Notes: a model not told the origin generated them from the letters alone. A stretch of DNA of 64,000 bases from Sphingobacterium sp. ML3W (GCF_000747525.1 NZ_CP009278.1:2232001-2296000), one strand, 5' to 3'; shown: positions 1 through 10,200, counted from the stretch's first letter. A program made the numbers and translations.

Positions 1-1
1 A

Positions 2-304
2 ACTGAAAGAGGTTATCACGAACGTTCTCTAAATTCAACAGGTGCTTGGAATGCGACAAATGCGTTATCGTTTATGAATATGCCCTTATTAACCTATATC
101 AAAGAGATTTCGCCAAGACCACTTTTGATGATTGCAGGAGAAAATGCACATTCACGTTATTTTTCTGAAGATGCTTTTAAGGATGCATTAAAACCAAAAG
201 AACTTATCATTATCCCAAATGCTGTCCATGTGGATTTGTATGATAAGTTGGATGTCATTCCGTTTGACAAAATGGAAACATTTTTCAGGACAAACCTAAA
301 ATAG
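2..304 (+). CDS. alpha/beta hydrolase, C-terminal part (cut by window edge)
   Basis: The frame is open from the first bases of the window, so the Met at 74 is internal and the gene starts upstream. The visible 100 or so residues resemble the C-terminal third of alpha/beta-fold hydrolases of the dienelactone-hydrolase/YcjY kind. The segment SPRPLLMIAGENAHS is the usual strand and acid-loop region, and NAVHVDLYD carries the expected late catalytic His (AVHVDLY). The serine nucleophile elbow would lie outside the window. It sits about 115 bp upstream of an RND efflux operon in the same direction; such hydrolases are often found beside efflux genes and AraC regulators in this phylum, but co-transcription is not shown. 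Substrate unknown. Confidence 0.7.
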   Translation, partial: TERGYHERSLNSTGAWNATNALSFMNMPLLTYIKEISPRPLLMIAGENAHSRYFSEDAFKDALKPKELIIIPNAVHVDLYDKLDVIPFDKMETFFRTNLK

Positions 305-418
305 TTTTCGTACTAAACAGATAAGCAAAATAAATCTAAAAAAGAGTTTGGGCGGTCTCAAAAGGATCGTTATAGGCTACTTTTTGACTTTATTGAGCGT
401 GATAATTAAAATAATAAG

Positions 419-1570
419 ATGATTTATTTAATCAAAAATATAACAATAGCTGTATTGTCTACTACGCTTTTTGCTTCTTGCATTGCAAGTGAAATCACTC
501 AGGAGGAAGAGCGTACTTACCCAGTTGTGGAGGTTGAAAACAGGGATGTTTTAGGGTATCAAACCTATCCAACCTCCATACAGGGGATTAACAATAATGA
601 TGTTCGCACTAAGATTCAGGGCTATATAAGTGAAGTATTGGTAGATGAGGGACAACGTGTCAACAAAGGACAGGTCATGTTTAAGCTGGAAACCAATGTA
701 CTCTCCCAAACTGAAAGTGCGGCACAATCAAGTGTTGCTGCAGCACAGGCCAAAGTAGCAGTTGCCCAAGTTGAAGTGAAAAAATTGGAGCCATTGGTCG
801 ATCAAAACATTATAAGTCCAATATTATTGGAAACAGCCCAAGTTAGGCTATTGCATGCAAATAGTGAATTGAAGCAGGCAAAGGCAAATTATAACAGTAT
901 TGCTGCCAATGTAGATTATGCAATCATTCGTGCACCTGTGGATGGTGTGGTCGGTAAAATAAATTTAAGGACGGGCGCTTTAGTAGGACCTTCCGACCAG
1001 ACACCTATTACCACCGTTTCAGATATTCGAGCCTTGTATGCCTATTTCTCAATGAATGAATCTGAATATCTCAATTTTCTATATGAAACAGCGGGTAACT
1101 CATCAGAAGAAAAACTGAAAAATATTCCTCCTGTTGAATTGTTAATGGCCAATGGTAGGATTTATGACGAAAAAGGTACTATAAGCGCCATTACTGGCCA
1201 AATCAATCCACAAACAGGAAGTATACAGTTCCGGGTTTCTTTTCCGAATAAACAAGGAATACTTACTAACGGCAACAGTGGTACGATTCGAATCCCCAAA
1301 CCTTATAAAAATACTCTCGTTATACCTGAAACAAGTGTTTTTGAACAACAAGGAAAAGTATATACATATATCGTTACAAACGATACTGTACGATTGACAG
1401 AGATAAAAGAAATTGATCGAATCAATAACCTTGTACTGGTTGAAAGCGGATTGAAACAAGGCGATATCGTAGTGGCAGGAGGTATGTCAGGTTTACGTTC
1501 AAACACGGCAATCCGTCAGACGAAAACAGTAACAGATAGTATTATTAACAACATTAAGCCAATATTCTAA
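419..1570 (+). CDS. RND efflux periplasmic adaptor (membrane fusion protein) lipoprotein
   Basis: This is the HlyD/AcrA-type adaptor that bridges the inner-membrane pump and the outer-membrane channel. The N-terminus is a lipoprotein signal with Cys21 (LFASC), so it is probably anchored in the inner membrane. The lipoyl-like half-motifs flank a helical hairpin: GYISEVLVDEGQRVNKGQ (about residues 68-85) and YAIIRAPVDGVVGKI (about 162-176). Beta-barrel and membrane-proximal domains follow. Length (383 aa) is normal. The stop lies 3 bp before the permease start, so the two are one operon. Substrates cannot be read from the sequence. Confidence 0.92.
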   Translation: MIYLIKNITIAVLSTTLFASCIASEITQEEERTYPVVEVENRDVLGYQTYPTSIQGINNNDVRTKIQGYISEVLVDEGQRVNKGQVMFKLETNVLSQTESAAQSSVAAAQAKVAVAQVEVKKLEPLVDQNIISPILLETAQVRLLHANSELKQAKANYNSIAANVDYAIIRAPVDGVVGKINLRTGALVGPSDQTPITTVSDIRALYAYFSMNESEYLNFLYETAGNSSEEKLKNIPPVELLMANGRIYDEKGTISAITGQINPQTGSIQFRVSFPNKQGILTNGNSGTIRIPKPYKNTLVIPETSVFEQQGKVYTYIVTNDTVRLTEIKEIDRINNLVLVESGLKQGDIVVAGGMSGLRSNTAIRQTKTVTDSIINNIKPIF

Positions 1571-1573
1571 ATT

Positions 1574-4500
1574 ATGATTAAGAAATTTATTGAGAGACCG
1601 GTGTTTTCTGCCGTCATCTCTATTTTTATAGTTGTTTTGGGAATACTTGGGTTAAAGGGACTTCCGATGACACAGTACCCTGACATCGCACCACCTACTG
1701 TAAAAATAACCGCTAATTATCCCGGAGCAGACGCGATGACTATTATCCGTTCTGTCATTACGCCTATTGAAGAGCAGGTAAACGGGGTGGAGGGGATGAC
1801 CTATATTTCTTCATCAGCTACCAACGACGGGACAGCAAGTATCGACGTGTTTTTTGAATTAGGGACCGATCCAGATATTGCAGCGGTAAATGTTCAGAAT
1901 CGGGTAAGTAGGGCTACACCTTTACTTCCCCAAGAGGTTACAAGATCGGGAGTAGTGACACAAAAACAGGAAACCTCGGCTTTGATATTTGTCCGATTTT
2001 ATTCTACAAACCCTTCGTTCGACCAAGTCTATATCGAAAACTATATCAACATCAACGTCATTCCTGCGATTAAGAGAATCAAGGGTGTGGCAAATGCCGA
2101 TATACACGGCGCTAAAAATTACGCGATGCGTATTTGGCTTTCTCCGGAGAAACTTGCTGCATATAGTCTGGAACCCGATGATGTGATTGCAAAAATCAAT
2201 TCCCAAAGTAGAGAAGCCGCAGCCGGTCAGGTTGGCGTCAACGCAGGACGAACCAACGAGTATGTAATCCGCTACAAGGGAAGGTTCGATACTGAAAACG
2301 GATATGAAAACATCATTATTAAGGCGTTAGGGAACGGACAATTTTTAAGATTAAAAGATGTTGCCGATGTATCATTCGACTCACAAAGTTATTCTGGCGT
2401 AGGTGAAACAATGGGTTATGTCAACGGCGTATTCGGCGTGTATCAAAGTCCAGGTTCCAATGCCCAGGAAGTCAACAAAGCGGTGTTGGATTACCTTGAC
2501 AGTATCGAACCTAACCTGCCTGAAGGTTTACATTGGTTAAACGATTACGATCTCAATACGTTTTTGGATGGAGCTGTCGACCAGGTAGTCATAACACTAA
2601 TAGAGGCGTTTCTACTTGTATTTTTAGTCGTATTGCTTTTCTTGCAGGATTTTCGTTCTACCCTTATTCCAGCCATTGCGATACCCGTTTCACTTGTGGG
2701 CAGTTTCTTTTTTCTAAATTTGTTTGGTTTCTCCCTGAATCTGCTGACCCTTTTTGCGCTTGTACTCTCGATCGGTATTGTCGTTGACGACGCCATTGTG
2801 GTGGTCGAAGCCGTTCATGCTAAATTACAGCAAAAGAAGCAAGATAGCCGTTCAGCAACTATTGAGGCAATGGGAGAAATCTCAGGAGCCATCATTTCCA
2901 TTACCTTGGTTTTGGGTGCTGTTTTTGTTCCTGTAACGTTTATCAGTGGACCTGCGGGCGTTTTCTATCAACAGTTCGGGATCACCCTGATGGTTGCCAT
3001 CTTTATTTCGGCAGTCAATGCCCTGACCTTAACGCCTATGCTGTGTGCCTTATTTCTAAAATCTGATCATACAGACAAAACATACGCAGAGAAAAATGTG
3101 GTACAGAAATTCAATTATAAGTTCAATGTTGCATTTGATTTGACTACTAAACGATATGGCGTATTGGTAAAAGGATTGATTGATAAAAAATGGATTGTAG
3201 GTACGATGTTTATCGTTGCAATCGGTCTGCTGTTTTGGGCAAATAGCTCCATGCCAAAAGGTTTCGTGCCTCTGGAAGATAGAGGAGTAATTTATATTAA
3301 TGCAGAACTCCCTCCAGGCTCATCAATGGAACGATCTTATGCGGCGATGAAAGAACTGGAGAAAAAAGTAGTAGATATTCCAGGGGTGGATAGGTTCAGC
3401 ATTTCTACTGGAGCGAGCTTATTCTCTGGAACTGGAAGCAACAATGCTACAGGTTATATACACCTACCTCCATTCAAAGACCGAAAAGGAAATGATGAAT
3501 TGAGCGTAAATACTGTTATTAGGAAACTTTATAAAGAGGCGGCCACCATTCCTGATGCCAACTTCGTGTTTTTTGGTCCCTCGAGCGTGCAGGGATTTGG
3601 TAGTAGTGCCGGATTTTCCATGGTGCTGCTCGATAGAGCTGGAAACGATATTCAGGAGCTCGACAAAGTAGCCAAAAATTTCATTGAGGAGTTAGAGAAA
3701 CGGCCGGAGATTGAATTTGCACAGACCCCGTTCAATGTCAGCTATCCACAGTATGAAATGGACATTGATGTGGAACGAGCGGAGGAGTCAGGAGTGGAGG
3801 TTTCCAGTATCCTTTCTGCGATGCAGGGCTATGTGGGTGGTTTCTATGCTTCCGATTTTACGAAATTCGGAAAGCAATATCGGGTGATGGTGCAGTCGCT
3901 ACCGGAAACCAGAAAGGATGAAAAACTTTTGGAACATTTTACGATAAAGACTGGGTCGGGAGAAATGGCACCTATATCCCAGTTTGTTTCACTGAAAAGG
4001 ACTTATGGTCCGCAGGTGGTCAACCGGTTCAACCTGTTCACATCGGTACAGATCGATGGGGCAAATGCACCAGGCTATAGTACCGGAGACGCGATTACGG
4101 CATTCCAGGAAGTAGCAGCACAGACCTTGCCTGTTGACTATACCGTAGATTATGCCGGTTTGACAAGAGAAGAAATCGCCGTGGGAAATCAGACCCTGTT
4201 TATTTTTCTCCTCTGCGTTATGTTCATTTATTTATTGCTGTCAGCACAGTACGAAAGTTTTATACAACCACTTACAGTAATTCTTTCCTTGCCTTTTGGC
4301 ATAATGGGTGCTTTTCTGGGGCAGCATCTTGCGGGATTGGAAAACAATATTTATTTCCAGGTTGCCTTGATTATGCTGGTCGGTTTGTTAGCGAAAAATG
4401 CGATTTTGATTGTTGAATTTGCGCTACAACGAAGACACGCTGGGGAATCTATTACCGATGCTGCCATCAATGCTGCCAGAGCAAGATTACGACCAATTCT

Positions 4501-4723
4501 AATGACTTCGTTGGCATTTGTAGCAGGTATGATTCCCTTGGTATTCTCTTCTGGAATGGGAGCAGTTGGAAACCGGTCGATCGGTACTGGAGCGGCAGCA
4601 GGTTTGCTGATCGGAACCGTATGCGGTGTATTGGTGATCCCTGTTCTGTTTGTCATTTTCCAATGGTTACAAGAGAAAGTAAAACCGATAAAATCAAAAG
4701 AAATTTCGATTGAAAAACCATAA
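1574..4723 (+). CDS. RND multidrug efflux permease (HAE1/AcrB type)
   Basis: Inner-membrane proton-driven drug exporter of the hydrophobe/amphiphile efflux-1 family; 1049 aa is the standard length. It begins MIKKFIERPVFSAVISI, the typical first-helix motif. Two periplasmic porter regions and two sets of transmembrane helices are present. The first TM4 contains the proton-relay pair in LSIGIVVDDAIVVVEAVHA, and the TM10-11 region reads GLLAKNAILIVEFA. Both are diagnostic for the family. It is tightly linked to the adaptor upstream and to the outer-membrane factor 1 bp downstream. No frameshift or missing key residue was seen. Confidence 0.95.
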   Translation: MIKKFIERPVFSAVISIFIVVLGILGLKGLPMTQYPDIAPPTVKITANYPGADAMTIIRSVITPIEEQVNGVEGMTYISSSATNDGTASIDVFFELGTDPDIAAVNVQNRVSRATPLLPQEVTRSGVVTQKQETSALIFVRFYSTNPSFDQVYIENYININVIPAIKRIKGVANADIHGAKNYAMRIWLSPEKLAAYSLEPDDVIAKINSQSREAAAGQVGVNAGRTNEYVIRYKGRFDTENGYENIIIKALGNGQFLRLKDVADVSFDSQSYSGVGETMGYVNGVFGVYQSPGSNAQEVNKAVLDYLDSIEPNLPEGLHWLNDYDLNTFLDGAVDQVVITLIEAFLLVFLVVLLFLQDFRSTLIPAIAIPVSLVGSFFFLNLFGFSLNLLTLFALVLSIGIVVDDAIVVVEAVHAKLQQKKQDSRSATIEAMGEISGAIISITLVLGAVFVPVTFISGPAGVFYQQFGITLMVAIFISAVNALTLTPMLCALFLKSDHTDKTYAEKNVVQKFNYKFNVAFDLTTKRYGVLVKGLIDKKWIVGTMFIVAIGLLFWANSSMPKGFVPLEDRGVIYINAELPPGSSMERSYAAMKELEKKVVDIPGVDRFSISTGASLFSGTGSNNATGYIHLPPFKDRKGNDELSVNTVIRKLYKEAATIPDANFVFFGPSSVQGFGSSAGFSMVLLDRAGNDIQELDKVAKNFIEELEKRPEIEFAQTPFNVSYPQYEMDIDVERAEESGVEVSSILSAMQGYVGGFYASDFTKFGKQYRVMVQSLPETRKDEKLLEHFTIKTGSGEMAPISQFVSLKRTYGPQVVNRFNLFTSVQIDGANAPGYSTGDAITAFQEVAAQTLPVDYTVDYAGLTREEIAVGNQTLFIFLLCVMFIYLLLSAQYESFIQPLTVILSLPFGIMGAFLGQHLAGLENNIYFQVALIMLVGLLAKNAILIVEFALQRRHAGESITDAAINAARARLRPILMTSLAFVAGMIPLVFSSGMGAVGNRSIGTGAAAGLLIGTVCGVLVIPVLFVIFQWLQEKVKPIKSKEISIEKP

Positions 4724-4724
4724 A

Positions 4725-6164
4725 ATGTTTAACGATAAAAAAACTAAAGTTTTGAAAAATATAAAAATTGCAAAATGGCTCCCATTGATTGCCCTACTAT
4801 TTACGTTGCAATCCTGTTTTGTAGCGAAACGATATGAACGACCACAGAATGCCCTGCCCACAGCAGATCTGTTCAGAAAGGAATATCAGCAGGTGGATTC
4901 CGCGAACATAGGGTTGATAAAAAGGGCTGAGTTTTTTACCGATCCACTTCTTCAGGTGTATATCGAGACCGCACTGCAAAATAACTTAGATATCAACATT
5001 GCTTTGGAAAATATAAAGGCAAGCAGATCTTATTATTTGCAATCTGGTAAAGCATTCCTACCGTCCCTGAATGTAGGTCCAGGTGTAAACTATACTTCCC
5101 AGTCGTTGAATACACAGTTTGGTCAAATGATTGGCGAACGGCAACATCTCTTTCAGTTCGATCTGACGGCTTCAGTATCTTGGGAAGCCGATATATGGGG
5201 AAAATTGACGAGCTCGAAGCGTGCGGCTCTTACCGAAATGCAACGTACAATTACGGGGCAACAGGCTTTGCAGACCACATTGGTAAGCCATGTCGCTTCG
5301 CTTTATTATCAATTGTTGATACTGGATGAGCAGCAGAAAGTAACGGAACATACCATTGAAACAAGGACAAAATCGTTGGAAACTTCAAAGGCTTTGAAAT
5401 TGGAAGGCACGTTGAGCGAAGCAGCAGTAAAGCAAAGCGAAGCATTGATATACAATGCACAGTCACTTTTGGTCCAGGTTAATAATCAGATTGAAGTTAC
5501 CGAGAATGCTTTTAACCTGCTCTTGGCAGGCGAATCGAAAACAGTTGAAAGGGGAACATTGGACGACCAACAGATTGTAATGGATTTAGCAATTGGTGTA
5601 CCATATCAGCTTTTGTCCAACCGTCCGGATGTCCGTGCAGCAGAATATGATCTTATGCGTAATTTCCAATTGGTCAATGTTGCAAAAGCCGAATTTTACC
5701 CCAGTTTTAGACTGACAGCAAGTTCAGGTTTTCAAAGCATTGATATCGATCAGTTATTTAGTCCGAGAGCTCTGTTTGGGAATGTTATAGCGTCACTGAC
5801 CCAACCCGTATGGAATAGACGTCAACTAAAAACCCGACATGAAATAAGTTTGGCAAACCAACAGATTGCCTATCTGAATTACCGTAAATCTATTTTGAAT
5901 GCAGGTAAGGAAGTATCCGATGCGTTGAGCAATTTCAAATCACAGACACAAATCGAAAAATTTAAAGAAAAGGAATATTTAGCTTATCAGTCCGCCACAA
6001 TATATTCACAGAAATTGATGAACCACGGTTTGGCGAATTATCTCGAAGTATTAAGGGCACAAGAGCATGAGCTCAACACACAAATTAATATTCTTGACGC
6101 AAAATATCAAAAGCTAAATGCTATAGTACAATTGTACAAAGCTTTAGGAGGAGGAACGAAATAA
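4725..6164 (+). CDS. RND efflux outer-membrane factor lipoprotein (NodT/OprM type)
   Basis: TolC-like outer-membrane channel of the tripartite pump. I chose the ATG one base after the permease stop; an in-frame TTG at 4710 would add five residues and overlap the permease. From this ATG there is a short basic stretch, a hydrophobic segment and the lipobox TLQSC (Cys31), as in NodT-family lipoproteins. The two repeated outer-membrane efflux domains follow, including VPYQLLSNRPDVRAAEY, the conserved signature preceding the second repeat. 479 aa is normal for the family. It completes the efflux operon. Confidence 0.92.
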   Translation: MFNDKKTKVLKNIKIAKWLPLIALLFTLQSCFVAKRYERPQNALPTADLFRKEYQQVDSANIGLIKRAEFFTDPLLQVYIETALQNNLDINIALENIKASRSYYLQSGKAFLPSLNVGPGVNYTSQSLNTQFGQMIGERQHLFQFDLTASVSWEADIWGKLTSSKRAALTEMQRTITGQQALQTTLVSHVASLYYQLLILDEQQKVTEHTIETRTKSLETSKALKLEGTLSEAAVKQSEALIYNAQSLLVQVNNQIEVTENAFNLLLAGESKTVERGTLDDQQIVMDLAIGVPYQLLSNRPDVRAAEYDLMRNFQLVNVAKAEFYPSFRLTASSGFQSIDIDQLFSPRALFGNVIASLTQPVWNRRQLKTRHEISLANQQIAYLNYRKSILNAGKEVSDALSNFKSQTQIEKFKEKEYLAYQSATIYSQKLMNHGLANYLEVLRAQEHELNTQINILDAKYQKLNAIVQLYKALGGGTK

Positions 6165-6177
6165 TTAATAGAAAAAT

Positions 6178-6657
6178 ATGTATTTTTTATATTCATTAGG
6201 CCTATTTATTCATATAGTAGGCATCACTATTACATCTGGAGGATCTATTGGAGGATACCTATTGGAGAGGCAGATCTGGAAACATATACCTGAATCACCT
6301 TTAAAGTCTAAATCACTGACTTGTTTATTATCTAAGTACTCTATGATAATTCATACTGGCACTTTATTGATGATTATAAGTGGGATTATGATGTTGGCTG
6401 CTTTAGGTTGGGCTGCAGTTGGGCAACAGTGGTTTGTCATAAAAATGGTATTTGTTATAGGCTTGTTTTTAAGTGGATTTTTTATTGCTGGAACAAATAG
6501 TATGCGTTTAAATAAGTTAATCATCCGGCAAATGAATGCTGAAGAAGTATCAATAGAGCTTAACAAAGTGAAAAGGAATATGATCTTGTTTCGTATATCA
6601 GAGGCCTTGATGGTATTAACCATCTATTTATTAGCCATATTTCGCAATAGTATCTAA
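6178..6657 (+). CDS. four-helix integral membrane protein
   Basis: A 159-aa hydrophobic protein starting 13 bp after the outer-membrane factor, so probably in the same transcript. Four membrane helices are visible at about residues 3-25, 57-78, 84-106 and 134-155, with a short polar stretch rich in Lys and Glu before the last. It resembles DUF2269-like small membrane proteins, but I cannot assign it firmly. Its position suggests an accessory role at the membrane during efflux or stress; that is inference from location only. Confidence 0.7.
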   Translation: MYFLYSLGLFIHIVGITITSGGSIGGYLLERQIWKHIPESPLKSKSLTCLLSKYSMIIHTGTLLMIISGIMMLAALGWAAVGQQWFVIKMVFVIGLFLSGFFIAGTNSMRLNKLIIRQMNAEEVSIELNKVKRNMILFRISEALMVLTIYLLAIFRNSI

Positions 6658-6716
6658 CATTATATTGCATGTTCATTAAATCAATACTTCAAAATGTTAA
6701 GTCAAATATAAAACTT

Positions 6717-7196
6717 ATGAAATCTCAATATTCAATTTTACTATTTTTGCTTTTCTTTGTCATCAATGCCTCTGCATGTGATAGCAAAGATGCGCGTCAT
6801 GAAATCCAAAACAATGTTGTGAATAAGGAAAATGACAATATGAAAACGATTAAGATAAAAATTAAAGTCAATTCAAAAGATTTTACCGCTACTTTATTAA
6901 GCAATAAAACCACAGAAGATTTCATAAAGCTGCTTCCACTGACAATAAAAATGGAAGACCATCTCCGTAATGAAAAACATGTTGATCTGGCTACAAAACT
7001 TCGCATTAATCCATCAAATCCAGGTACAATCAAGAACGGTGACATTATGCTTTTCGGTTCAAAAACGTTAGTTCTATTCTATGACAGTTTTCCGACATCA
7101 TATAGCTACACAAAGCTAGGTAAAGTGGATGATCCAACTGGTTTGGCCAAAGTTCTAGGTTTAGGAAGTATAACAGTCCATTTTGAATTAAAGTAA
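6717..7196 (+). CDS. cyclophilin-like fold lipoprotein
   Basis: The ATG at 6717 is preferred over the one at 6669 because it gives a lipoprotein-type signal: basic residue, hydrophobic run LLFLLFFVI, then ASAC. The mature part (from about MKTIKIKIKV) matches the cyclophilin-like domain of small bacterial proteins: TATLLSNKTTEDFIKLLPLT, then NGDIMLFGSKTLVLFY and the final GLGSITVHFE. These proteins have a cyclophilin fold but are not proven prolyl isomerases. It is the last gene of the efflux cluster and faces the AraC regulator. Such genes are frequently next to AraC-regulated reductase or hydrolase genes. Confidence 0.75.
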   Translation: MKSQYSILLFLLFFVINASACDSKDARHEIQNNVVNKENDNMKTIKIKIKVNSKDFTATLLSNKTTEDFIKLLPLTIKMEDHLRNEKHVDLATKLRINPSNPGTIKNGDIMLFGSKTLVLFYDSFPTSYSYTKLGKVDDPTGLAKVLGLGSITVHFELK

Positions 7197-7353
7197 ATTT
7201 CCAATTAAAATAGGACTCTATTTGTATTCTCTCAATTTCACGAATTAATGGACATGATGTGCTTGAAACAAACTCACATCTACAGTCAAAATGGCTGCCG
7301 AAGACATATGATTCAACGTGCTGTTAAGCAAACTATTTTAAATCCATTTTTAG

Positions 7354-8250
7354 CTAGATCAGTTTTTTATATTCGTTCGGAGTTTGCCCGACCCGCTGCT
7401 TAAATAGTCGCGTAAAATGTTGCTGGTAGTTGAAACCCAGTTGATGGGCAACTTCACTGATCGGTTTTTTCTTATCAAACAGCATGATTTTTGCCTCATT
7501 TATCAGCTTGCTTTGAATATAGTCCAAAGCTGTTCTTCCGGTTTCTTGTTTTATAAGATCACCAAAATAATTAGCTGAAATATTTAGTTGCTCAGCACAA
7601 TAACCAACACTTGGGATACCTAAAGTAAGCTGTTTTTTGGTGCTAAAATATTCATGTAATAAATGTTCAAATCTACTAAGTATATCTTTATTGACATTAC
7701 TACGAGTTATGAATTGGCGATTATAAAATCGCATACAATAATTCAGAAATAATTCAATGTAAGAGACAATAAGCACCTTACTGTATTTGTCAATGTTTAG
7801 ATCTATTTCATAAGCTATTTTATCTAAGCAATCGTTTATCAAAACACGTTCTTTTTTTGAAAGATGAAGTGCTTCGTTCACCTCATACGAAAAGAAAGTA
7901 TAGTTTTTCATTTTCTTGCCTAGGTCAGTATTTGCGATAAGATCGGGATGGAATACAAGTGCTTTACCCGCTGGTTTTATTATCTTTCCTTTACTATCGA
8001 TACCATAAACTTGACCTGGTGCTATGAATACCAAAGTTCCATCCTCATAATCATAAGGTTGACATCCATATCGCATATCTCCACATTTAATATACTTTAA
8101 GAAAATGGCATAAACTCCCATTTTACGTCTAAAATATTGATAAGTTGGCATCATATCAAAGTCTACAATACTAACAAGCGGATGGAGGGTATCAACGCCT
8201 ACCGTATCGTTATACTGCTTTATCGTATCAATCCTTTCTATTTCTACCAT
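7354..8250 (-). CDS. AraC-family transcriptional regulator
   Basis: 298-aa regulator with an N-terminal cupin-like sensing half (about residues 20-170) and a C-terminal double helix-turn-helix (about 200-297). The second HTH and signature segment are clear: ISEVAHQLGFNYQQHFTRLF followed by VGQTPNEYKKLI. It is convergent with the efflux operon. Its upstream region is cut by an IS copy 111 bp from the start codon. Flank analysis (see findings) suggests that before an inversion it was divergently transcribed from the decarboxylase/monooxygenase gene now at 10295-11359, a typical regulator-target layout. Confidence 0.9.
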   Translation of the reverse strand: MVEIERIDTIKQYNDTVGVDTLHPLVSIVDFDMMPTYQYFRRKMGVYAIFLKYIKCGDMRYGCQPYDYEDGTLVFIAPGQVYGIDSKGKIIKPAGKALVFHPDLIANTDLGKKMKNYTFFSYEVNEALHLSKKERVLINDCLDKIAYEIDLNIDKYSKVLIVSYIELFLNYCMRFYNRQFITRSNVNKDILSRFEHLLHEYFSTKKQLTLGIPSVGYCAEQLNISANYFGDLIKQETGRTALDYIQSKLINEAKIMLFDKKKPISEVAHQLGFNYQQHFTRLFKQRVGQTPNEYKKLI

Positions 8251-8361
8251 ACTTATAAAAATGCTTATATAAACAAATTTACAAAACCTAAATATAAGAT
8301 CTATATGAGAATATCATAATCCGTAAAACTGGTAAATATATCTGTATTTTGTATAAAATGA

Positions 8362-9710
8362 CACTTCCGTCCTAAATAAATTTTAGGCGCGTGTTTCCCT
8401 TGAAACAGTATCTATTTTTAGATAATTTCAATTTTGACCCTATTTTTTAGTCTGAGAATATCTGTAGCTGTCCATTTTTACCCTTAACTGGTGGCCTGAT
8501 AAAAGGATCATCTATCCATTGCCATATATTTATTTTCACGAATATATTCATCCTGATAAACCCGACCAAGTTAGACAGATTCCAATCGTATTTAGCCTTC
8601 TTCTGAAGGTATTTGAGCAGTAATATTCCAATCAACGAAGTCCATATTTGGATCATGACCGCATTTTCAGAAGTACCCACAAAAGATGATATTTTTAAGC
8701 GTTGCTTCAGATGCTTGAAGAAAATCTCGATCTGCCATCGCTGTTTATAAATGTTAGCTACTAGTGATGCCTTCCATTGGATATTATTTGTCAGAAAGTG
8801 GTACTGGTTGTCTGTGCTGCTGTCCCAAAAGTGAATCAAGCGTAATGGTTTAGAGTTGTATCTATCTGCTGATGGACCAGAAAGCTCAATGATCTCATCT
8901 TTAATGATTCCCTTTTCAAGGAGTGCTTCACTCTGGTATGACTTGATAACGTTGTACTTCATGTTAGTTTTACTCCTGGTAACAAAATAACAACCTCTGC
9001 TGTCCAAATCCCCGAGCCAGTTGTAATCCACATAACCTCTATCCACCACTACAACGCTTCCTTTGGAAAAACTATAGCTACCCGCACGCTGGCTTTCATG
9101 AACTTTCCCGTCTGTAATCTGCATGAAAACAGGAAGACATCCATCATAATCCAGCACAGTGTGCAGTTTTACAGCACCTTTGGTGCTTCTAAATTTAGCC
9201 CAGTCAAATACAGATAAACATAAAGGGATGATACTGGCATCCATCAGATAAACCTTGCGCTTTAATTGCGTTAGATCTTTGCGCAAATGGGTATCCTTTT
9301 GCCATAGCTTATCTAATAGCGAAAAGTACAGATCTTTAAAGAGTTCATGGGTGCGGTGCTTGTTGATATAGGAAATATTGGACTTGCTGGGTGCTCTACC
9401 AACACCTAAATGGTTCAAATTACCAGTCGTACTACGTAAGCCATTACTGATATCACGAACTGAATCTGCAGAAGAAAAATGGCAAAACAACATGCTAGCA
9501 AGATGCGTCCAGCTGTTGATCCCTTTACAATGTTTGTCACTCTTGTGCTTAGCAACCAAAACCTTGAATAATTCGCGGTCGATAAGTGATAAAATCTGAC
9601 TAAAAACGTTTAAATTTACCATGGCGGTGTGTTAAAATTTGACGATTTAAATATAGCAACTTTGCTATAGCAAAACACCGCCACTTTTTTCAACGTTTAG
9701 GACGCTACTG
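8362..9710 (-). mobile_element. IS4-type insertion sequence, copy A (1349 bp)
   Basis: Ends are CACTTCCGTCCTAAA at the left and, read inward on the other strand, CAGTAGCGTCCTAAA at the right, matching at 12 of 15 positions. Element length and ends equal copies B and C. The left flank is ATAAAATGA (8353-8361) but the right flank is GAACTAAAT, so there is no normal target duplication here. The matching partner of the left flank lies, inverted, beside copy B at 11523-11531. Confidence 0.93.
8447..9622 (-). CDS. IS4-family transposase (DUF4372 + DDE), copy A
   Basis: 391-aa DDE transposase. The N-terminal 100 or so residues form the DUF4372-type domain found in many Bacteroidota IS4 transposases. 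The catalytic triad can be placed at Asp128 (YLMDAS), Asp194 (VVVDRGYVD) and Glu299 within the family signature YKQRWQIEIFFKHLK (Y-2-R-3-E-6-K). The reading frame is intact, so the copy could be active. The start codon abuts a conserved stem (see the hairpin entry under copy B). Confidence 0.95.
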   Translation of the reverse strand: MVNLNVFSQILSLIDRELFKVLVAKHKSDKHCKGINSWTHLASMLFCHFSSADSVRDISNGLRSTTGNLNHLGVGRAPSKSNISYINKHRTHELFKDLYFSLLDKLWQKDTHLRKDLTQLKRKVYLMDASIIPLCLSVFDWAKFRSTKGAVKLHTVLDYDGCLPVFMQITDGKVHESQRAGSYSFSKGSVVVVDRGYVDYNWLGDLDSRGCYFVTRSKTNMKYNVIKSYQSEALLEKGIIKDEIIELSGPSADRYNSKPLRLIHFWDSSTDNQYHFLTNNIQWKASLVANIYKQRWQIEIFFKHLKQRLKISSFVGTSENAVMIQIWTSLIGILLLKYLQKKAKYDWNLSNLVGFIRMNIFVKINIWQWIDDPFIRPPVKGKNGQLQIFSD

Positions 9711-9726
9711 GAACTAAATATATCTT

Positions 9727-10200
9727 ATGGAGACTATACAAGTAAAAAAAGTATCGATTAATGATATTGAGGAATTGCGAAAAATCGGTAGACAAACTTT
9801 TCTTGATACTTTTGCTGCAAGCAATTCTGACGAAAATATGGCCAAATATCTAGAAGAAGGTTTCTCTTTAGAAAAGCTAACAAATGAATTAAATAATAAA
9901 AACTCTGATTTCTATTTCGCCATGATTGGCAATAATACTATAGGTTATCTAAAGCTTAATATAGGACAATCTCAAACAGAACTTCTATATGAAAAAGCAT
10001 TGGAAATTGAACGTATATACGTCTTAAAGGAGTATCATGGAAAGAAGGTGGGACAGATACTTTATGATAAGGCTTTACAGATTGCTATTCTTAAAAATGT
10101 TGATTTTATATGGTTAGGTGTATGGGAGGAGAATCCTAGAGCTATTAATTTTTATAAAAAGAATGGTTTTGTTGAGTTTGATACGCATATTTTCAAATAA
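9727..10200 (+). CDS. GNAT N-acetyltransferase with premature stop
   Basis: 157-aa acetyltransferase of the PaiA-like GNAT group. The acetyl-CoA loop is visible in IERIYVLKEYHGKKVGQ and the last conserved helix in NPRAINFYKKNGFVEF. The frame stops at a TAA after THIFK, but the next 15 in-frame codons (10201-10245, then TAA) read GEDEQMD..., which fits the usual family tail F-x-LGDDEQTD. The gene therefore looks shortened by a Leu-to-stop change. The start codon is only 17 bp from the end of IS copy A, so the native promoter is gone. Activity of the shortened protein is uncertain. Confidence 0.8.
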   Translation: METIQVKKVSINDIEELRKIGRQTFLDTFAASNSDENMAKYLEEGFSLEKLTNELNNKNSDFYFAMIGNNTIGYLKLNIGQSQTELLYEKALEIERIYVLKEYHGKKVGQILYDKALQIAILKNVDFIWLGVWEENPRAINFYKKNGFVEFDTHIFK